Source of the DNA: an uncultured Clostridium sp.
GTDB lineage: Bacteria; Bacillota; Clostridia; TANB77; CAG-508
Assembly (NCBI GenBank): GCA_947245515.1
Contig: CAMXQV010000016.1
Coordinates: forward strand, 1-34,100
Direction of reading: 5' to 3'
Length of the DNA stretch: 34,100 nucleotides
Shown here: positions 16,875 to 26,689 of the stretch, one piece after another
Layout: each line of letters begins with the position of its first letter
Position numbering within the stretch: the stretch's first letter is position 1
Made by a program: the position numbers and the translations under genes
Notes under the pieces: model-generated
Told to the model about the DNA's origin: nothing
The model's database searches: none
The model's input: the letters and a program-made list of their open reading frames with translations, nothing else

Positions 16875-18977
16875 ATGAAAGAAAAATTGAAACAAATTTT
16901 AAATAATAAGTTTATAAGAATATTAATATTATTAATACTTCCAATAATAATAGAGGTATTAATTTTTAACAAAATAGAGATTAATAAAGCTACAATAATA
17001 AGAATTGGAACAATATATTCAATATATGGATTAGGTATTCTATATTTTATTTTAAATAAATATAGTTCTATAATAAAAAAGATAACAGAGAATATAATAA
17101 AATTTAGATATCCAATAGCCTTAATAATATTGGTAATCTTGGTTATTTTTAAAATAAATTTTTCTTCCTTAGATATGTGGTGTGCTTTCCTAGGAGAGCC
17201 TGAAGCAAGAAGTACAATATTAGGGAGAGAAAGGTCTATACGTTCAGATGAATGGCTTGTAACCTCAATGATAAATTTAGGACAAGCTCAAAAGGAAGAA
17301 GGACTAAATATATATAATGAAAATATTGCTGGTGGGAATTGTAATATGATTATGACAGCAGCACCAGTATGGGATATTACATCAATTGCAAAACCTTTTA
17401 ACTGGGGATATTTACTATTTGGAACAGACTATGGTTTTTCCTTTTGGTGGTGCTTAAAGATTGTAGCACTAGTAATGGTATCTTTAGAGTTAATATTAAA
17501 ATTAAGTAAAAAAGATAAAATTTTATCAATAGCTGGTGCAATAATATTAGCTTTAGCACCAACAATGATGTGGTGGTTAAGTACAGCAGTAGTAGAGGGA
17601 TATATTTTAGGTTTGGCGGTTGTTGTTCTTTTTGGATATTACATGGAAAATTTAGAATGGAAATTATGGAAAAAATTATTAATAGCCTTAGGTATGATAA
17701 TTACGATTCCAGGATTTGCCTTTACTCTTTATCCAGCCTTCCAAGTACCTTTTGCATTTTTAATGGCTATATTTATGATAAATGATTTTGTTAAACATAG
17801 AAAAGAGATTAAAAAAACAGATTATTTAATAATGGGTGGAACAATTGTAGTTATTTTAGGATTAATAGCAAGATTTATATTAGTTTCGTGGCAAGATATA
17901 AAAGTAATGATGGGAACAGTATATCCAGGAAGTAGATTTGAAACAGGAGGAGATTATACTGTTAATAAATTTATTTCATATTTTATATGTTTGTTTATGC
18001 CATATTCAGATAAAATAGTAAATCCATGTGAACCAGCTTCTTATATATTTCCATTTATAGGTCTTGCTATATTAATAATTGCATATATTAAAAATTATAA
18101 AAAAGATAAAGATGCAAATAAAGGATTATTGCTTGCACTTATTATTTTATATGCATTTTTCTTGCTTTGGGAATTTGTAGGAGTAGGTAAAATAATAGCA
18201 AAAGTAACTTTTATGTATTTTTCTACTACAAAAAGGACAAATTTAATTACAGGCTTAATTGGAACCATTTTATCAATAATGTTACTTAAAAAGTTTGAAA
18301 AAAAATCGCCTTTAACCAATAATCAAGCATTAATAACCTCTGTTATAGTTTCAGTATTATCAATAACTTTAGCAAAATCTTCACAATATTCAGAAGTTTT
18401 TACGCCAATAAAATTAGAGATATTAGCTATAATGATGTATTTAATAACTTACTTCTTAATAACAGGGAATAAAAAAGCTTGGTGTTATACAATGTGTATA
18501 ATAGCAATTATAGCTGGAATTGCAGTTAATCCAATAGTATCAGGGACAAAAGTAATCTATCAAACAGAAATATCAAAAGAAATTAGAAAAATAAAAAAAG
18601 AAGAAAAAGATGCAATATGGTTGGGAAGACATAACTTAAATGGCCAATATCTAATAGCAAATGGAGTAAAATGTATAAGTGGTGTAAATACTTATCCAAA
18701 TTTTGATTGGCTAAAAATAGTAGATCCAGAAGGAAAATATAATGAAGTGTATAATCGTTTTGCACATATAAATATAATTTTAAGTGATAAAACAGAATTT
18801 AGGTTACTTGGACAAGATATATATGAGGCAGAACTTACTTATAAAAATTTAAAAGATTTAAATGTAAAATATTATTTTACTAATACTGAATTAACAGAAG
18901 AAATTAAAAAAGAATTTAATATATCAGACAAATATATTGTGAAAGAAAAAAATCAATTTATTTATGAAATTAATTAA
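16875..18977 (+). CDS. Large polytopic membrane protein, GT-C/YfhO-like
   Basis: A 700-residue integral membrane protein with about 12-14 hydrophobic segments and an extracytoplasmic C-terminal part of roughly 120 residues after about 580. After the third segment a loop with LGEPEARSTILGRERSIRSDEWLV carries acidic residues, where GT-C enzymes bind the polyprenyl-phosphate sugar; MWWLSTAVVEGY follows later. It is likely a GT-C-type transferase that decorates the glycan outside the membrane, though similar proteins remain uncharacterised. I chose ATG 16875, with AAAGGA nine bases upstream. A longer frame from 16830 would translate the repeat arm (SKISVPSGTKG), which is unlikely to be native. 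Confidence 0.75.
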   Translation: MKEKLKQILNNKFIRILILLILPIIIEVLIFNKIEINKATIIRIGTIYSIYGLGILYFILNKYSSIIKKITENIIKFRYPIALIILVILVIFKINFSSLDMWCAFLGEPEARSTILGRERSIRSDEWLVTSMINLGQAQKEEGLNIYNENIAGGNCNMIMTAAPVWDITSIAKPFNWGYLLFGTDYGFSFWWCLKIVALVMVSLELILKLSKKDKILSIAGAIILALAPTMMWWLSTAVVEGYILGLAVVVLFGYYMENLEWKLWKKLLIALGMIITIPGFAFTLYPAFQVPFAFLMAIFMINDFVKHRKEIKKTDYLIMGGTIVVILGLIARFILVSWQDIKVMMGTVYPGSRFETGGDYTVNKFISYFICLFMPYSDKIVNPCEPASYIFPFIGLAILIIAYIKNYKKDKDANKGLLLALIILYAFFLLWEFVGVGKIIAKVTFMYFSTTKRTNLITGLIGTILSIMLLKKFEKKSPLTNNQALITSVIVSVLSITLAKSSQYSEVFTPIKLEILAIMMYLITYFLITGNKKAWCYTMCIIAIIAGIAVNPIVSGTKVIYQTEISKEIRKIKKEEKDAIWLGRHNLNGQYLIANGVKCISGVNTYPNFDWLKIVDPEGKYNEVYNRFAHINIILSDKTEFRLLGQDIYEAELTYKNLKDLNVKYYFTNTELTEEIKKEFNISDKYIVKEKNQFIYEIN

Positions 18978-18978
18978 T

Positions 18979-19009
18979 GATGATTTTGGGGACGGAGGAA
19001 AAAATCATC
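18979..19009. repeat. Hairpin with the GGGGACGGAGG motif in its loop
   Basis: GATGATTTT (18979-18987) pairs perfectly with AAAATCATC (19001-19009), and the loop is GGGGACGGAGGAA. It starts two bases after a stop codon. Unlike other family members, the conserved motif is in the loop rather than the stem, so it is a derived or solo copy. It could terminate transcription weakly. Confidence 0.6.
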
Positions 19010-19026
19010 GTTATAGAATATGACCT

Positions 19027-19268
19027 TTGCTTAAAATTTAAATATTATTTTATTTTGATTTTTATTAATTTAAAATAGCGCGAGAAGGGTTATAATTCTT
19101 TATTTTTGAGTGACTCCGGGGTAACCGTTCAAAAATTCTTAGAAAAGTTTTGAAAAACTTTTTTATAGAATTTTTAGAATGGGGCAACGAAAATAATAAA
19201 TAATTATAACCCTTTGGGAGCGAGTAGATATTTAAAATAAAAATAAAATAATATTTAAATCTAAGCAA
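19027..19268. repeat. Double-stem palindromic element, copy 1 (242 nt)
   Basis: Outer arms starting TTGCTTAAAATTTAAATATT and ending at TAAGCAA pair over about 30 bases with one indel. The inner stem starts AAGGGTTATAATT and pairs with AATTATAACCCTT with one mismatch further along. Between the stems lie AATAGCGCGAG and TGGGAGCGAGTAGAT, which are shared almost exactly with copy 2 at 27343-27546. The apical region has TTTTTGAG, an extra insert of about 65 bases containing its own hairpin (AAAAGTTTT/AAACTTTTTT), then AATGGGGCAACGAAAA. It fills the gap before the glycosyltransferase at 19293, ending 24 bases before its ATG. Confidence 0.75.
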
Positions 19269-19292
19269 TTGTAATATTAAAAAGGAGCAATT

Positions 19293-19988
19293 ATGAGCAA
19301 AAAAGTATTAATTATTGTACCAGCCTATAATGAAGCATTAAATATTGAAAAGACCATTAAAGATTTAACAAGTCAAACAAATTATGACTATTTAATTATT
19401 AATGATTGTTCAAAAGATAATACAAAAGAAATCTGTGAAAAGAATAATTTTAACATATTATCCTTACCAATCAATTATGGTCTAACAAGTGGGATACAAG
19501 TTGGCATGAAATATGCATATCAAAACAAATATGAAATAGTAATTCAATTTGATGGAGATGGACAACATCAAGCTAAATTTTTAAAGGATTTAGTAAAAGA
19601 AATTGAAGACGAAACTTGTAATATTGCAATAGGATCAAGATTTGTTACCAAAAAGAAGCCTATAAGTATGAGGATGTTTGGAAGTATTTTGTTAACCTTA
19701 GCTATAAAAATTACTACTGGTAAAACTATAAAAGATCCTACTTCAGGAATGAGAGCCTATGATAAAAAAGCTATTGAGCAATTTGTAAATAATAGTGGAT
19801 TAACTCCAGAACCAGATACTTTAGTATATATGTTAAAAAAGAAAATGAAAATAAAAGAAGTCCAAGTTGAAATGAAAGAAAGAGAATTTGGTGAAAGCTA
19901 TTTAAAACCAATAAAATCAGCACAATACATGATTAATATGTTTTTTTCAATATTATTTATACGAGCAATTGCAAGAAAAAGCAAATAA
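19293..19988 (+). CDS. DPM1-like family 2 glycosyltransferase
   Basis: A 231-residue enzyme of the dolichol-phosphate-mannose-synthase type that would charge undecaprenyl phosphate with a sugar for use outside the membrane. It has LIIVPAYNEALNIEKTI, the INDCSKD nucleotide motif, QFDGDGQH for the metal, and the DPTSGMRAYDK segment typical of this subgroup. It has no C-terminal membrane pair, only a mildly hydrophobic tail (FFSILFI), so it may work with a partner. DUF2304 (21321), often found beside such enzymes, and GT-C proteins follow. AAAAGGAG precedes its ATG. The donor sugar is unknown. Confidence 0.88.
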   Translation: MSKKVLIIVPAYNEALNIEKTIKDLTSQTNYDYLIINDCSKDNTKEICEKNNFNILSLPINYGLTSGIQVGMKYAYQNKYEIVIQFDGDGQHQAKFLKDLVKEIEDETCNIAIGSRFVTKKKPISMRMFGSILLTLAIKITTGKTIKDPTSGMRAYDKKAIEQFVNNSGLTPEPDTLVYMLKKKMKIKEVQVEMKEREFGESYLKPIKSAQYMINMFFSILFIRAIARKSK

Positions 19989-19990
19989 AA

Positions 19991-21305
19991 ATGGAGAATA
20001 AAATGGAGAAAATAAAAAATTGGTATAAAAAAATATTTAATGGTAACTTATTAATAGCTATTCTGTTAATGTTTATTTTTATTATATCTATACTAATCAG
20101 TATGAAAACAGGATTAAGTAAGCATCCAGATGAAAGTATCCATTATAAGGCAGTTGAATATTATCAAACTTATAATTTGCCACCTAAATTTATAGATAAA
20201 AAAATAGAAAATACATATTCAGTACATGGAGAATCAAGATTAACACGGCTTAGATATATATTATTTTTTAGTGGGAAAGTATAGTAATATTATAAATATT
20301 ATTTCTAAAGAAAATGTTGTATTTAATATGAGAACCTTTAACTTAATTTTATTAGGAATTTTATTTATTATTGCTTTTAAATTATATAAAGAGGATAGTT
20401 TATTATTTTTACCACTTTTATTCTGCTCACAAGTATGGTATATTTTTTGTTATATAAATAATGATGCTTGGGCAATATTCTTAAACTTTATTTTAGTTTA
20501 TCAGTTGTTTTACAAAAAAAGTATATATAATAAATGGATAGAAACCTCAAAAAATGCAATAGTACCAATAGTTTTAGGAACATTACTCTGTTTATTATTT
20601 ATATGTAAGGAAAATTTTACTATAGCTACAGGTATTATATTTATTACATATTTTGTTTTAAATAGAAAAGAAATATTTAAAAAAGATAATATAAAGAAAA
20701 TTTCTATAGTTTTATTGTTTGGAATAATCTTATTTTTAGGTAGAATTGTTTTAGATATTAGTATTAATAATTTTGATAGATTTAATATGGAGGAAATAAG
20801 AATATCAAAAGCGACAGAACAATTTAGACCACCCTATAATGAAAACACCTATGGTTCTTTTAAGTTTAAAGATAGAGGATACCCACTATCAAAGGTTTTA
20901 TTTGATAAAGATTTTTATAAAATATCAATAGAATCGTTTATTGGATTATATGGTCGTTTAAATGTGTATTTACCAAATAATTTATATATTTTTTTAGAAA
21001 TATTAATTTTATCAATATTAATATATTTATTATTTAGAATTAACAAATCAGAAGAAAAAATAGATATAATAGCAACAAGAAGTGCTACAATTATAGGAAT
21101 AATATTTCTATTTATACTAAGTATATATCGTTCCTATACTTATGATTATCAACCTCAGGGAAGATATTTATTACCAATTTTACCAATCTTAAGTCTTTTA
21201 ATGATTGATAAAAAAGAAGATGAAATAACTAAAATTATTTTTATAATTTTATCAATAATATTAATAACTTCTTATTACCTATTTGGATATCAAAAAATAA
21301 TATAA
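19991..21305 (+). pseudogene. GT-C-like membrane glycosyltransferase with a +1 frameshift
   Basis: Two overlapping frames (19991-20284 and 20271-21305) together match the paralogue at 25314 along its length. Frame 1 runs through HPDESIHYKAVEYY to VHGESRLT. From there frame 2 continues LDIYYFLVGKYSNIIN, aligning with LDSYYFLVGKFTSLFN. One extra base near 20247-20250 explains the break. The joined protein (about 437 residues) has about ten membrane segments, an HPDE motif after the first one, as in DUF2142/GT-C proteins, INNDAW, and YQPQGRYLLPILP near the end. It would transfer sugars from a lipid carrier outside the cell. It is a recent pseudogene, a programmed frameshift or a base error. It starts two bases after the DPM1-like gene. 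Confidence 0.75.
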
Positions 21306-21320
21306 AAGGGAGGAAGAAAA

Positions 21321-21653
21321 ATGACTTTAACCTTAAGAATAGTATTAATAATAAGTTCAATAATATCCTTTTTACTATGTATAAAAAAAATAAAGCAAGC
21401 AAAGTTAAAAGTAGAAAATTCAGTAATATGGATGATTGGAAGTATAGTATTAATAATAATGAGTGTTTTTTCAAAGGCAGTGGAATGGATATCAAACAAG
21501 TTAGGCTTTATGGCACCAGTAAATTTTGTATTTTTAATAATTATAGGATTTTTATTAATACAAACTTTTGTGGATAATATTAGAATATCATCACTAAACG
21601 AAAAAATTAAAGATTTAAATCATTACATAGCTTTAAAAGAAAAAAAGAATTAG
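21321..21653 (+). CDS. DUF2304-family membrane protein
   Basis: A 110-residue protein with three hydrophobic segments (about 5-22, 34-52, 66-84) and a charged C-terminal tail (IRISSLNEKIKDLNHYIALKEKK) likely to form a short coiled coil. The spacing and the IWxxGSIVLIIMSVFSKAVEWIS region fit the small DUF2304 family, which repeatedly neighbours DPM1-like glycosyltransferases in polysaccharide clusters. It may anchor or regulate the soluble DPM1-like enzyme at 19293. GGGAGGAAG precedes the ATG, 16 bases after the frameshifted GT-C gene. Confidence 0.75.
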   Translation: MTLTLRIVLIISSIISFLLCIKKIKQAKLKVENSVIWMIGSIVLIIMSVFSKAVEWISNKLGFMAPVNFVFLIIIGFLLIQTFVDNIRISSLNEKIKDLNHYIALKEKKN

Positions 21654-21726
21654 AGATATTAAAAAAATGCAGCTTAATAGATAGTAAAGTGCTTAATATA
21701 ATATCTGGGAAAGGATATAAGAAAAA

Positions 21727-22764
21727 ATGAGTAAATATAAATTGTCAATTGTAGTAGCAGTATATAACTTAGAAAAATATTTACCAAGATGTTTAGATGC
21801 CCTAGTAAATCAAACTTTACAAGAAATAGAAATACTATGTGTTGATGATGGTTCAACAGATTCTGCACCACAAATAATAGATGAATACGAAAAGAAATAT
21901 CCAAATAAAGTAAAAGCCTATCATAAACCAAATGGGGGAGAATTTACAACAAGAAATTATGGACTAGAAAGAGCAAGTGGAGAATATGTCACTTTTGTTG
22001 ATACAGATGATTATGTTGAACCAAATTGGGCAGAAAAGTTATATAATGCTGCAAAGCAAAATAATGCAGATATGGCAGTTTGTGGCTTTGAAAGAATAGA
22101 TTTAGATACAGGAAAAGTAGTATCTACAAACATGACTAATTTTGGAAATTGTGTAAAAGAAATTGATAATAAAGATGATTTTATGTTATTTATAAATCCA
22201 GCACCATGGAATAAAATTTATAAGCTAGATAAAATAAAAGACTTAAGATTTCTCAACTTTAGAGGCTTCAATGATATGATTTTTTTAACAAGTAGTTATA
22301 CAAAAATAAATAAAATAGCTTTTGTTCCAGATGTGTTATATCATTATTTTTTGAGATATGATTCACAAATACATAGTGTAAATCGTCAAGATGTTGACAA
22401 TTTTAAAAAGTATCTACTACAGTTAAAAGAGTTATATATTAAAGAAGAAAAATATGAAGAAATGAAATATATATTAGATTTAATGGCCTTTATACACTTA
22501 GGAACTTCTGTTATGTATAGAGCATCTTATGATAAAACTATAAATATAAAAGAAATGCTAAAAGAAACTATTAAATATTTAGACGAAAATTTTTCAAGTT
22601 GGAGAAAGTCACCTTATTTAAAATTAAGATATTCATTAAAAAGAGGTTTTACACATACTGGCTTATGGGGAATTTCAAAATTATATAAATGGCATATGCC
22701 AGGGGTGTATATTACACTTTATCGTTTTATGATAGACAAATTAAAAATAGATATAAAATGGTAA
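21727..22764 (+). CDS. Family 2 glycosyltransferase (EpsJ-like)
   Basis: A 345-residue cytoplasmic GT-A enzyme. SIVVAVYNLEKYLPRCLDALVNQT opens the fold, VDDGSTD binds the nucleotide, RNYGLERASGEYVTFVDTDDYVE holds the DTDD metal site, and PWNKIYK follows about 80 residues later, as in exopolysaccharide enzymes of the EpsJ type. The C-terminal 120 residues are helical and basic with a few hydrophobic stretches. AAAGGATATAAG precedes the ATG, a moderate ribosome site. It is followed 24 bases later by another GT2 gene. Sugar specificity is unknown. Confidence 0.88.
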   Translation: MSKYKLSIVVAVYNLEKYLPRCLDALVNQTLQEIEILCVDDGSTDSAPQIIDEYEKKYPNKVKAYHKPNGGEFTTRNYGLERASGEYVTFVDTDDYVEPNWAEKLYNAAKQNNADMAVCGFERIDLDTGKVVSTNMTNFGNCVKEIDNKDDFMLFINPAPWNKIYKLDKIKDLRFLNFRGFNDMIFLTSSYTKINKIAFVPDVLYHYFLRYDSQIHSVNRQDVDNFKKYLLQLKELYIKEEKYEEMKYILDLMAFIHLGTSVMYRASYDKTINIKEMLKETIKYLDENFSSWRKSPYLKLRYSLKRGFTHTGLWGISKLYKWHMPGVYITLYRFMIDKLKIDIKW

Positions 22765-22788
22765 AAGGAGGAAGCAATAAGATTAAAA

Positions 22789-23700
22789 ATGGAAGATAAA
22801 AAGGTTGCAGTAGTTTTATCTACATATAATGGAGAAAAATACATAAAAAATCAGCTTGATAGTATATTAAACCAGACATACAAAAATATAGAAATTTATG
22901 TTAGAGATGATGGGTCAAAAGATAATACAGTAGAAATTTTAAAAGAATATGAAAATAGAGGAGAGATAAAGTTATATCCTAAAGAAAATGTAGGTTTTAT
23001 TAAAAGCTTTTTTGATTGTTTATCTTTTTGTGAGGATGCAGATTATTATGCTTTTTGTGATCAAGATGATGAATGGTTTGAAGATAAAATAGAAAGAGCA
23101 GTAAAAAAATTAAAGGAAAAAAATCAGAAAATTCCATTATTATATTTTGCTGATTATGATTTTTATGATGATAACATGCAATTTATTGCTTCTTCTAAAT
23201 CTCATAAATATGGTCCATCTTTTCGAAATGCAATAGTAGATTGTATTACCTTAGGAATTAATACAGTAATAAATAAAACAACAAGAGATTTAATGGTCAA
23301 TTCTGGTATACAAAAGAGTTGTGGACATGATTGGACAGCTTATATGATTTGTAGTTCTATGGGAGAGGTTATTTATGATAAAGTTTCAACCTTAAAATAT
23401 AGAAGAACAGGGCAAAATGTTAGTCCAGGAGGAAAGGGCTTCTTGGCTTTTCAAATTTGGAGAATTAAGAAATTCTTTATAAATGATTATTTTTCAAAGG
23501 TTAGAGAAGAGTTAATCGAATTTGAAGAATTATTTAGTAACAAGTTATCTGAAGAAGACAAAAAGCTTCTTAGTATGTTTACTAATAAGAGATATAGCTT
23601 TGTAAATTCAATAAAGAAGTTTTTTTATCCTAAAAGATTTAGACAAAAGACTATTGATGAATTAATGTTAAGATTTATTTTTTTAATTGGAAAACTTTAA
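22789..23700 (+). CDS. Family 2 glycosyltransferase (rhamnosyltransferase-like)
   Basis: A 303-residue paralogue of the enzyme at 7251. Shared blocks are STYNGEKYIKNQLDSILNQTYKNI, RDDGSKDNT, and FCDQDDEW, the DQDDxW metal motif. GHDWTAYM occupies the acceptor-site position of HDHWMG. GGAGG lies 17 bases before this ATG, which is long; no in-frame ATG/GTG/TTG is closer, so the start remains slightly uncertain. The gene overlaps a weak AAAACTT/AAGTTTT hairpin at its stop codon. Confidence 0.87.
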   Translation: MEDKKVAVVLSTYNGEKYIKNQLDSILNQTYKNIEIYVRDDGSKDNTVEILKEYENRGEIKLYPKENVGFIKSFFDCLSFCEDADYYAFCDQDDEWFEDKIERAVKKLKEKNQKIPLLYFADYDFYDDNMQFIASSKSHKYGPSFRNAIVDCITLGINTVINKTTRDLMVNSGIQKSCGHDWTAYMICSSMGEVIYDKVSTLKYRRTGQNVSPGGKGFLAFQIWRIKKFFINDYFSKVREELIEFEELFSNKLSEEDKKLLSMFTNKRYSFVNSIKKFFYPKRFRQKTIDELMLRFIFLIGKL

Positions 23701-24008
23701 AAAGTTTTTATCTATTAAAGAGAGGGTTATTATTCAGCCGTAATAAAATCTTTATCTTTAAAATTAATTTTAAGAGATTTTTAAAAATCTTTAGATATTA
23801 CTTTATTATGAAAATATTGCAATATTGAACTAAGGCTAACTAGCAATAAAAAGAGAAGAAAGGTTAGCATTTGATCTTGAAAAATTTTGATTGTTATATA
23901 ATCTAGATGCACTATATATCTTCCATAGATTTAAAGTTTAATTTGTTTAGCCAAATATCAATTTTTTTCAAACTGAATTTGTAGTTTTAGGAAGGAATAA
24001 TATTAAAA
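23701..24008. other. 308-base gap with short hairpins, no gene
   Basis: There is no ORF of interest. AAAACTT/AAGTTTT around the preceding stop codon could be a weak terminator. TCTTTAAAATTAATTTTAAGA (about 23755-23776) and AGATTTTTAAAAATCT (23775-23790) are palindromic. GCTAAC/GTTAGC (near 23836 and 23863) can form a hairpin. TATAAT at 23897-23902 could be a -10 box for the flippase, but no convincing -35 box is present. Confidence 0.4.
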
Positions 24009-25292
24009 ATGGTAAAAAAATCAGAATTTATATGGAATAGCATAGCAAGTTTAGTAGCATCAATGTTAAATGCAGTATTACTATTATTTTGTACAAGAAT
24101 AAATGGAACAGATATAGCAGGGATGTTTTCAATAGCGTTTGCAACCTCAGTTATACTTAATGCTATAGGAGATTATGGAATTAGAATATATCAAGTTACA
24201 GATAGTGAGAGAAAGTATAAATTTGGAGAATATGTAGCCTTAAGAATAGTAGTTGTATTAATTATGTTAGCTATTGGAATTGCATTTGTATTTATTAGTG
24301 GATATGATACAATAAAACTATTAGTAACAATTTTATTAATATTATTTAGAATAATTGATAACCTTAGTGAAACCTATCAAGGAGAATTTCAAGTTAAGGG
24401 AAGATTAGATTTAGGAGCAAAATCAGTTGTAATTAGAAATGGAATATCAATTATAATGTTCTTAATATCAGATATAATTACTAAAAATATTATAATTTCT
24501 TGTACAGTAATGTTTTTAACAAATTTATTAATATTTTTATTATTTGATATAAAAGTAGTAAAAAAATATAACTCAGATAAAGTGATTTTTACAAAAGAAG
24601 TAATAGTATCAATGTTAAAAGAATGTTTCCCAGTATTTTTATCAACCATATTAAGTTTATATATAACAAATGCAGTAAAATATGCAATAGACCAAGTAAG
24701 TACCTATGAAATGCAAACTTTTTATAATATTATATATTTGCCAACCTTTACAATAAATCTAGCAAGTATATTTATTATAAAGCCAATGTTAAAAGTATTA
24801 GGTGATATATGGAAAGAAAAAAAATACAAAGAAATGGTCAAAATTATGATAAAAGTATCAGGAATTATACTAGTTGTAACCATGTTAGTTGAAATAGTAT
24901 GTTTTATGTTTGGAACACAAATTTTGGGATTGATTTATGGAGTAGAATTAAATCAATATAAAATAGACTTATGTTTGCTTGTATTATCTGGAGGAATATA
25001 TGCTCTAACAGTTTTACTATTGTATATATTAACAACCATGAGAAATCAAAAGAATGCAACAATAGCTTATCTTTTAACATCTGTGTTCGCTTTAATAATT
25101 CCTAGAATTTTAGTAGAAAGATATAATATGTTTGGTGCAACTTTGTCTAATTTATTTATAACATTTATATTATTTGTTTTATTAGTAATTCCAGTATGGA
25201 CAAAATTGAATGTCATTGGCTGCCATCGGGGACGGAGAAATTTGACAATAACTGAAAAAACAATTATTGCCAAAATTCTCCGTCCCCAATGA
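24009..25292 (+). CDS. Wzx-type lipid-linked oligosaccharide flippase
   Basis: A 427-residue membrane protein of the MATE/MOP polysaccharide-transporter type, with about 12 hydrophobic segments. The start, SEFIWNSIASLVASMLNAVLL, and the following IAGMFSIAFATSVILNAIGDYGIR segment are typical of Wzx. It would flip undecaprenyl-linked repeat units to the outer face. The last about 26 residues (IGCHRGRRNLTITEKTI and on to ILRPQ) are translated from the palindromic repeat at 25221-25294, so the natural end was lost or extended by the insertion. AGGAAGGAA lies about 12 bases before the ATG. With the ABC exporter at 6418/8266, the locus encodes two export routes. Confidence 0.87.
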   Translation: MVKKSEFIWNSIASLVASMLNAVLLLFCTRINGTDIAGMFSIAFATSVILNAIGDYGIRIYQVTDSERKYKFGEYVALRIVVVLIMLAIGIAFVFISGYDTIKLLVTILLILFRIIDNLSETYQGEFQVKGRLDLGAKSVVIRNGISIIMFLISDIITKNIIISCTVMFLTNLLIFLLFDIKVVKKYNSDKVIFTKEVIVSMLKECFPVFLSTILSLYITNAVKYAIDQVSTYEMQTFYNIIYLPTFTINLASIFIIKPMLKVLGDIWKEKKYKEMVKIMIKVSGIILVVTMLVEIVCFMFGTQILGLIYGVELNQYKIDLCLLVLSGGIYALTVLLLYILTTMRNQKNATIAYLLTSVFALIIPRILVERYNMFGATLSNLFITFILFVLLVIPVWTKLNVIGCHRGRRNLTITEKTIIAKILRPQ

Positions 25293-25294
25293 CA
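25221..25294. repeat. GGGGACGGAG palindromic repeat at the flippase 3' end
   Basis: Two 34-base arms (25221-25254 and 25261-25294) match at 29 of 34 positions around an AAAAAA loop. The left arm starts TGCCATCGGGGACGGAG and the right arm ends CTCCGTCCCCAATGACA. TGTCATTGG just upstream (25211-25219) repeats the outer end of the right arm. The element lies in the coding frame of the flippase and supplies its stop. The ribosome site of the next gene starts a few bases beyond it. Confidence 0.85.
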
Positions 25295-25313
25295 CAAAAG
25301 GAGAAGAAAAGAA

Positions 25314-26647
25314 ATGATAAAGAAAAAGTTATCTAAAATGATTTTTATATTTTTATTAATGGCTATATTTATTATAAGTGTATTAATTAGTTGTAAGACA
25401 AAACTAGATTCGCATCCTGACGAAAAAGTACATTATGAAGCAGTTAAATATTATCAAAAACATATTATGCCACCAAAATTTACAGATGACGAGATTAAGG
25501 CTTCTTTTTCTGTGCATGGAGAAAGCAGATTGACAGAATTAGATAGTTATTATTTTTTGGTTGGTAAATTTACAAGTTTATTTAATAATATTATTAATAA
25601 TGATATTGTTAAAGTATTAATAGCAAGATCTTTTAACTTAATTTTATTAGCAATAATTTTAGTTTATTGCTATAAATTATATAAAAAAGAAAGTTATTTA
25701 TTTATACCTTTTTTGCTAACTTCACAAGTTTGGTACATATTTTCATATATAAATAATGATGCATGGGCAGTTTTTTTGAATTTAATTTTTATATATCAAT
25801 TATTTTATAAGGATAGTGGGTTTAATAACTATTTAAATATGGATATTTCTAAAGAACCGAAGAAAATGTCTATAGTAGGAAAAGCAATATTATTGGGACT
25901 ATTATTTTATTTCCTATTAATAGCAAAAGTTAATTATTTAATTGCTACTGGTATAAGTGCAATTTTATATTTGATTATTAATAATAAAACAGTTTTTAAA
26001 AAGGAAAAGCTTATTAAAATAGGTATAGTTTTATTAATAGGATTTTTAGCTTTAGGTATTAGATTAGGAATTGATTATGGAATAAATCGTTTAGATAGAA
26101 TAAAAAATATGGAACAAGTTAGAGTGTTAAGAGCTGATGAAGAGTTTATTGCTCCATATCCAGCTGGAAGGACAAATGGAACTGCAAATGGCAATTTCAG
26201 GTGGAGTGAAAGAGGAAAGCCAATTGGAAATGTTATAAAAAATAAAGAGTTTTACCAAAAGACTGCTTTTTCTTTTATTGGTGTTTATGGTTATATGAAT
26301 AAATATGCAACACATATTTTTTATTACTTAATACTTGGAGGTTATTTAATTTTAATTGTATATTTAATTGTTAATAATGTCCAAAAAAGAAAGAGAGAAG
26401 ATGATTTTAATAGAGGTAGAGTTATACCTTTAATTTTAGTGCTTTTAGCTGGAATTTTAACTTTAGGATTAAATATATATAGGTGTTATACTTATGATTT
26501 CCAACCACAGGGTAGATATTTATTTCCAATAATACCTTAATGTATAATCAAAAGAAGAATAAAGTTATAAAGATATTTGTATTTATTATGATTAGTATTT
26601 TAGTTATAATGTATGTTTTGTTTGGAGCTTGTAAATTGATTTCATAA
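25314..26647 (+). pseudogene. GT-C-like membrane glycosyltransferase, truncated by a frameshift near the C-terminus
   Basis: The intact frame runs 25314-26540 (408 residues) and ends FQPQGRYLFPIIP. The paralogue at 19991 continues past the same point with ILSLLMIDKK and a last membrane helix. Here the lost part is present one frame over: MYNQKKNKVIKIFVFIMISI, then further hydrophobic residues, ending at 26647. Losing one T in CCT-TTA-ATG would explain it. The protein has HPDEKVHYEAVKYY after the first helix and INNDAW, as in DUF2142/GT-C enzymes, and about ten membrane segments. The truncated product lacks only the final helix and could still act. GGAGAAG precedes the ATG. Confidence 0.75.
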
Positions 26648-26689
26648 AAAGATATATATTAAGGGTTTAAATAGTTAATATTAATTATG

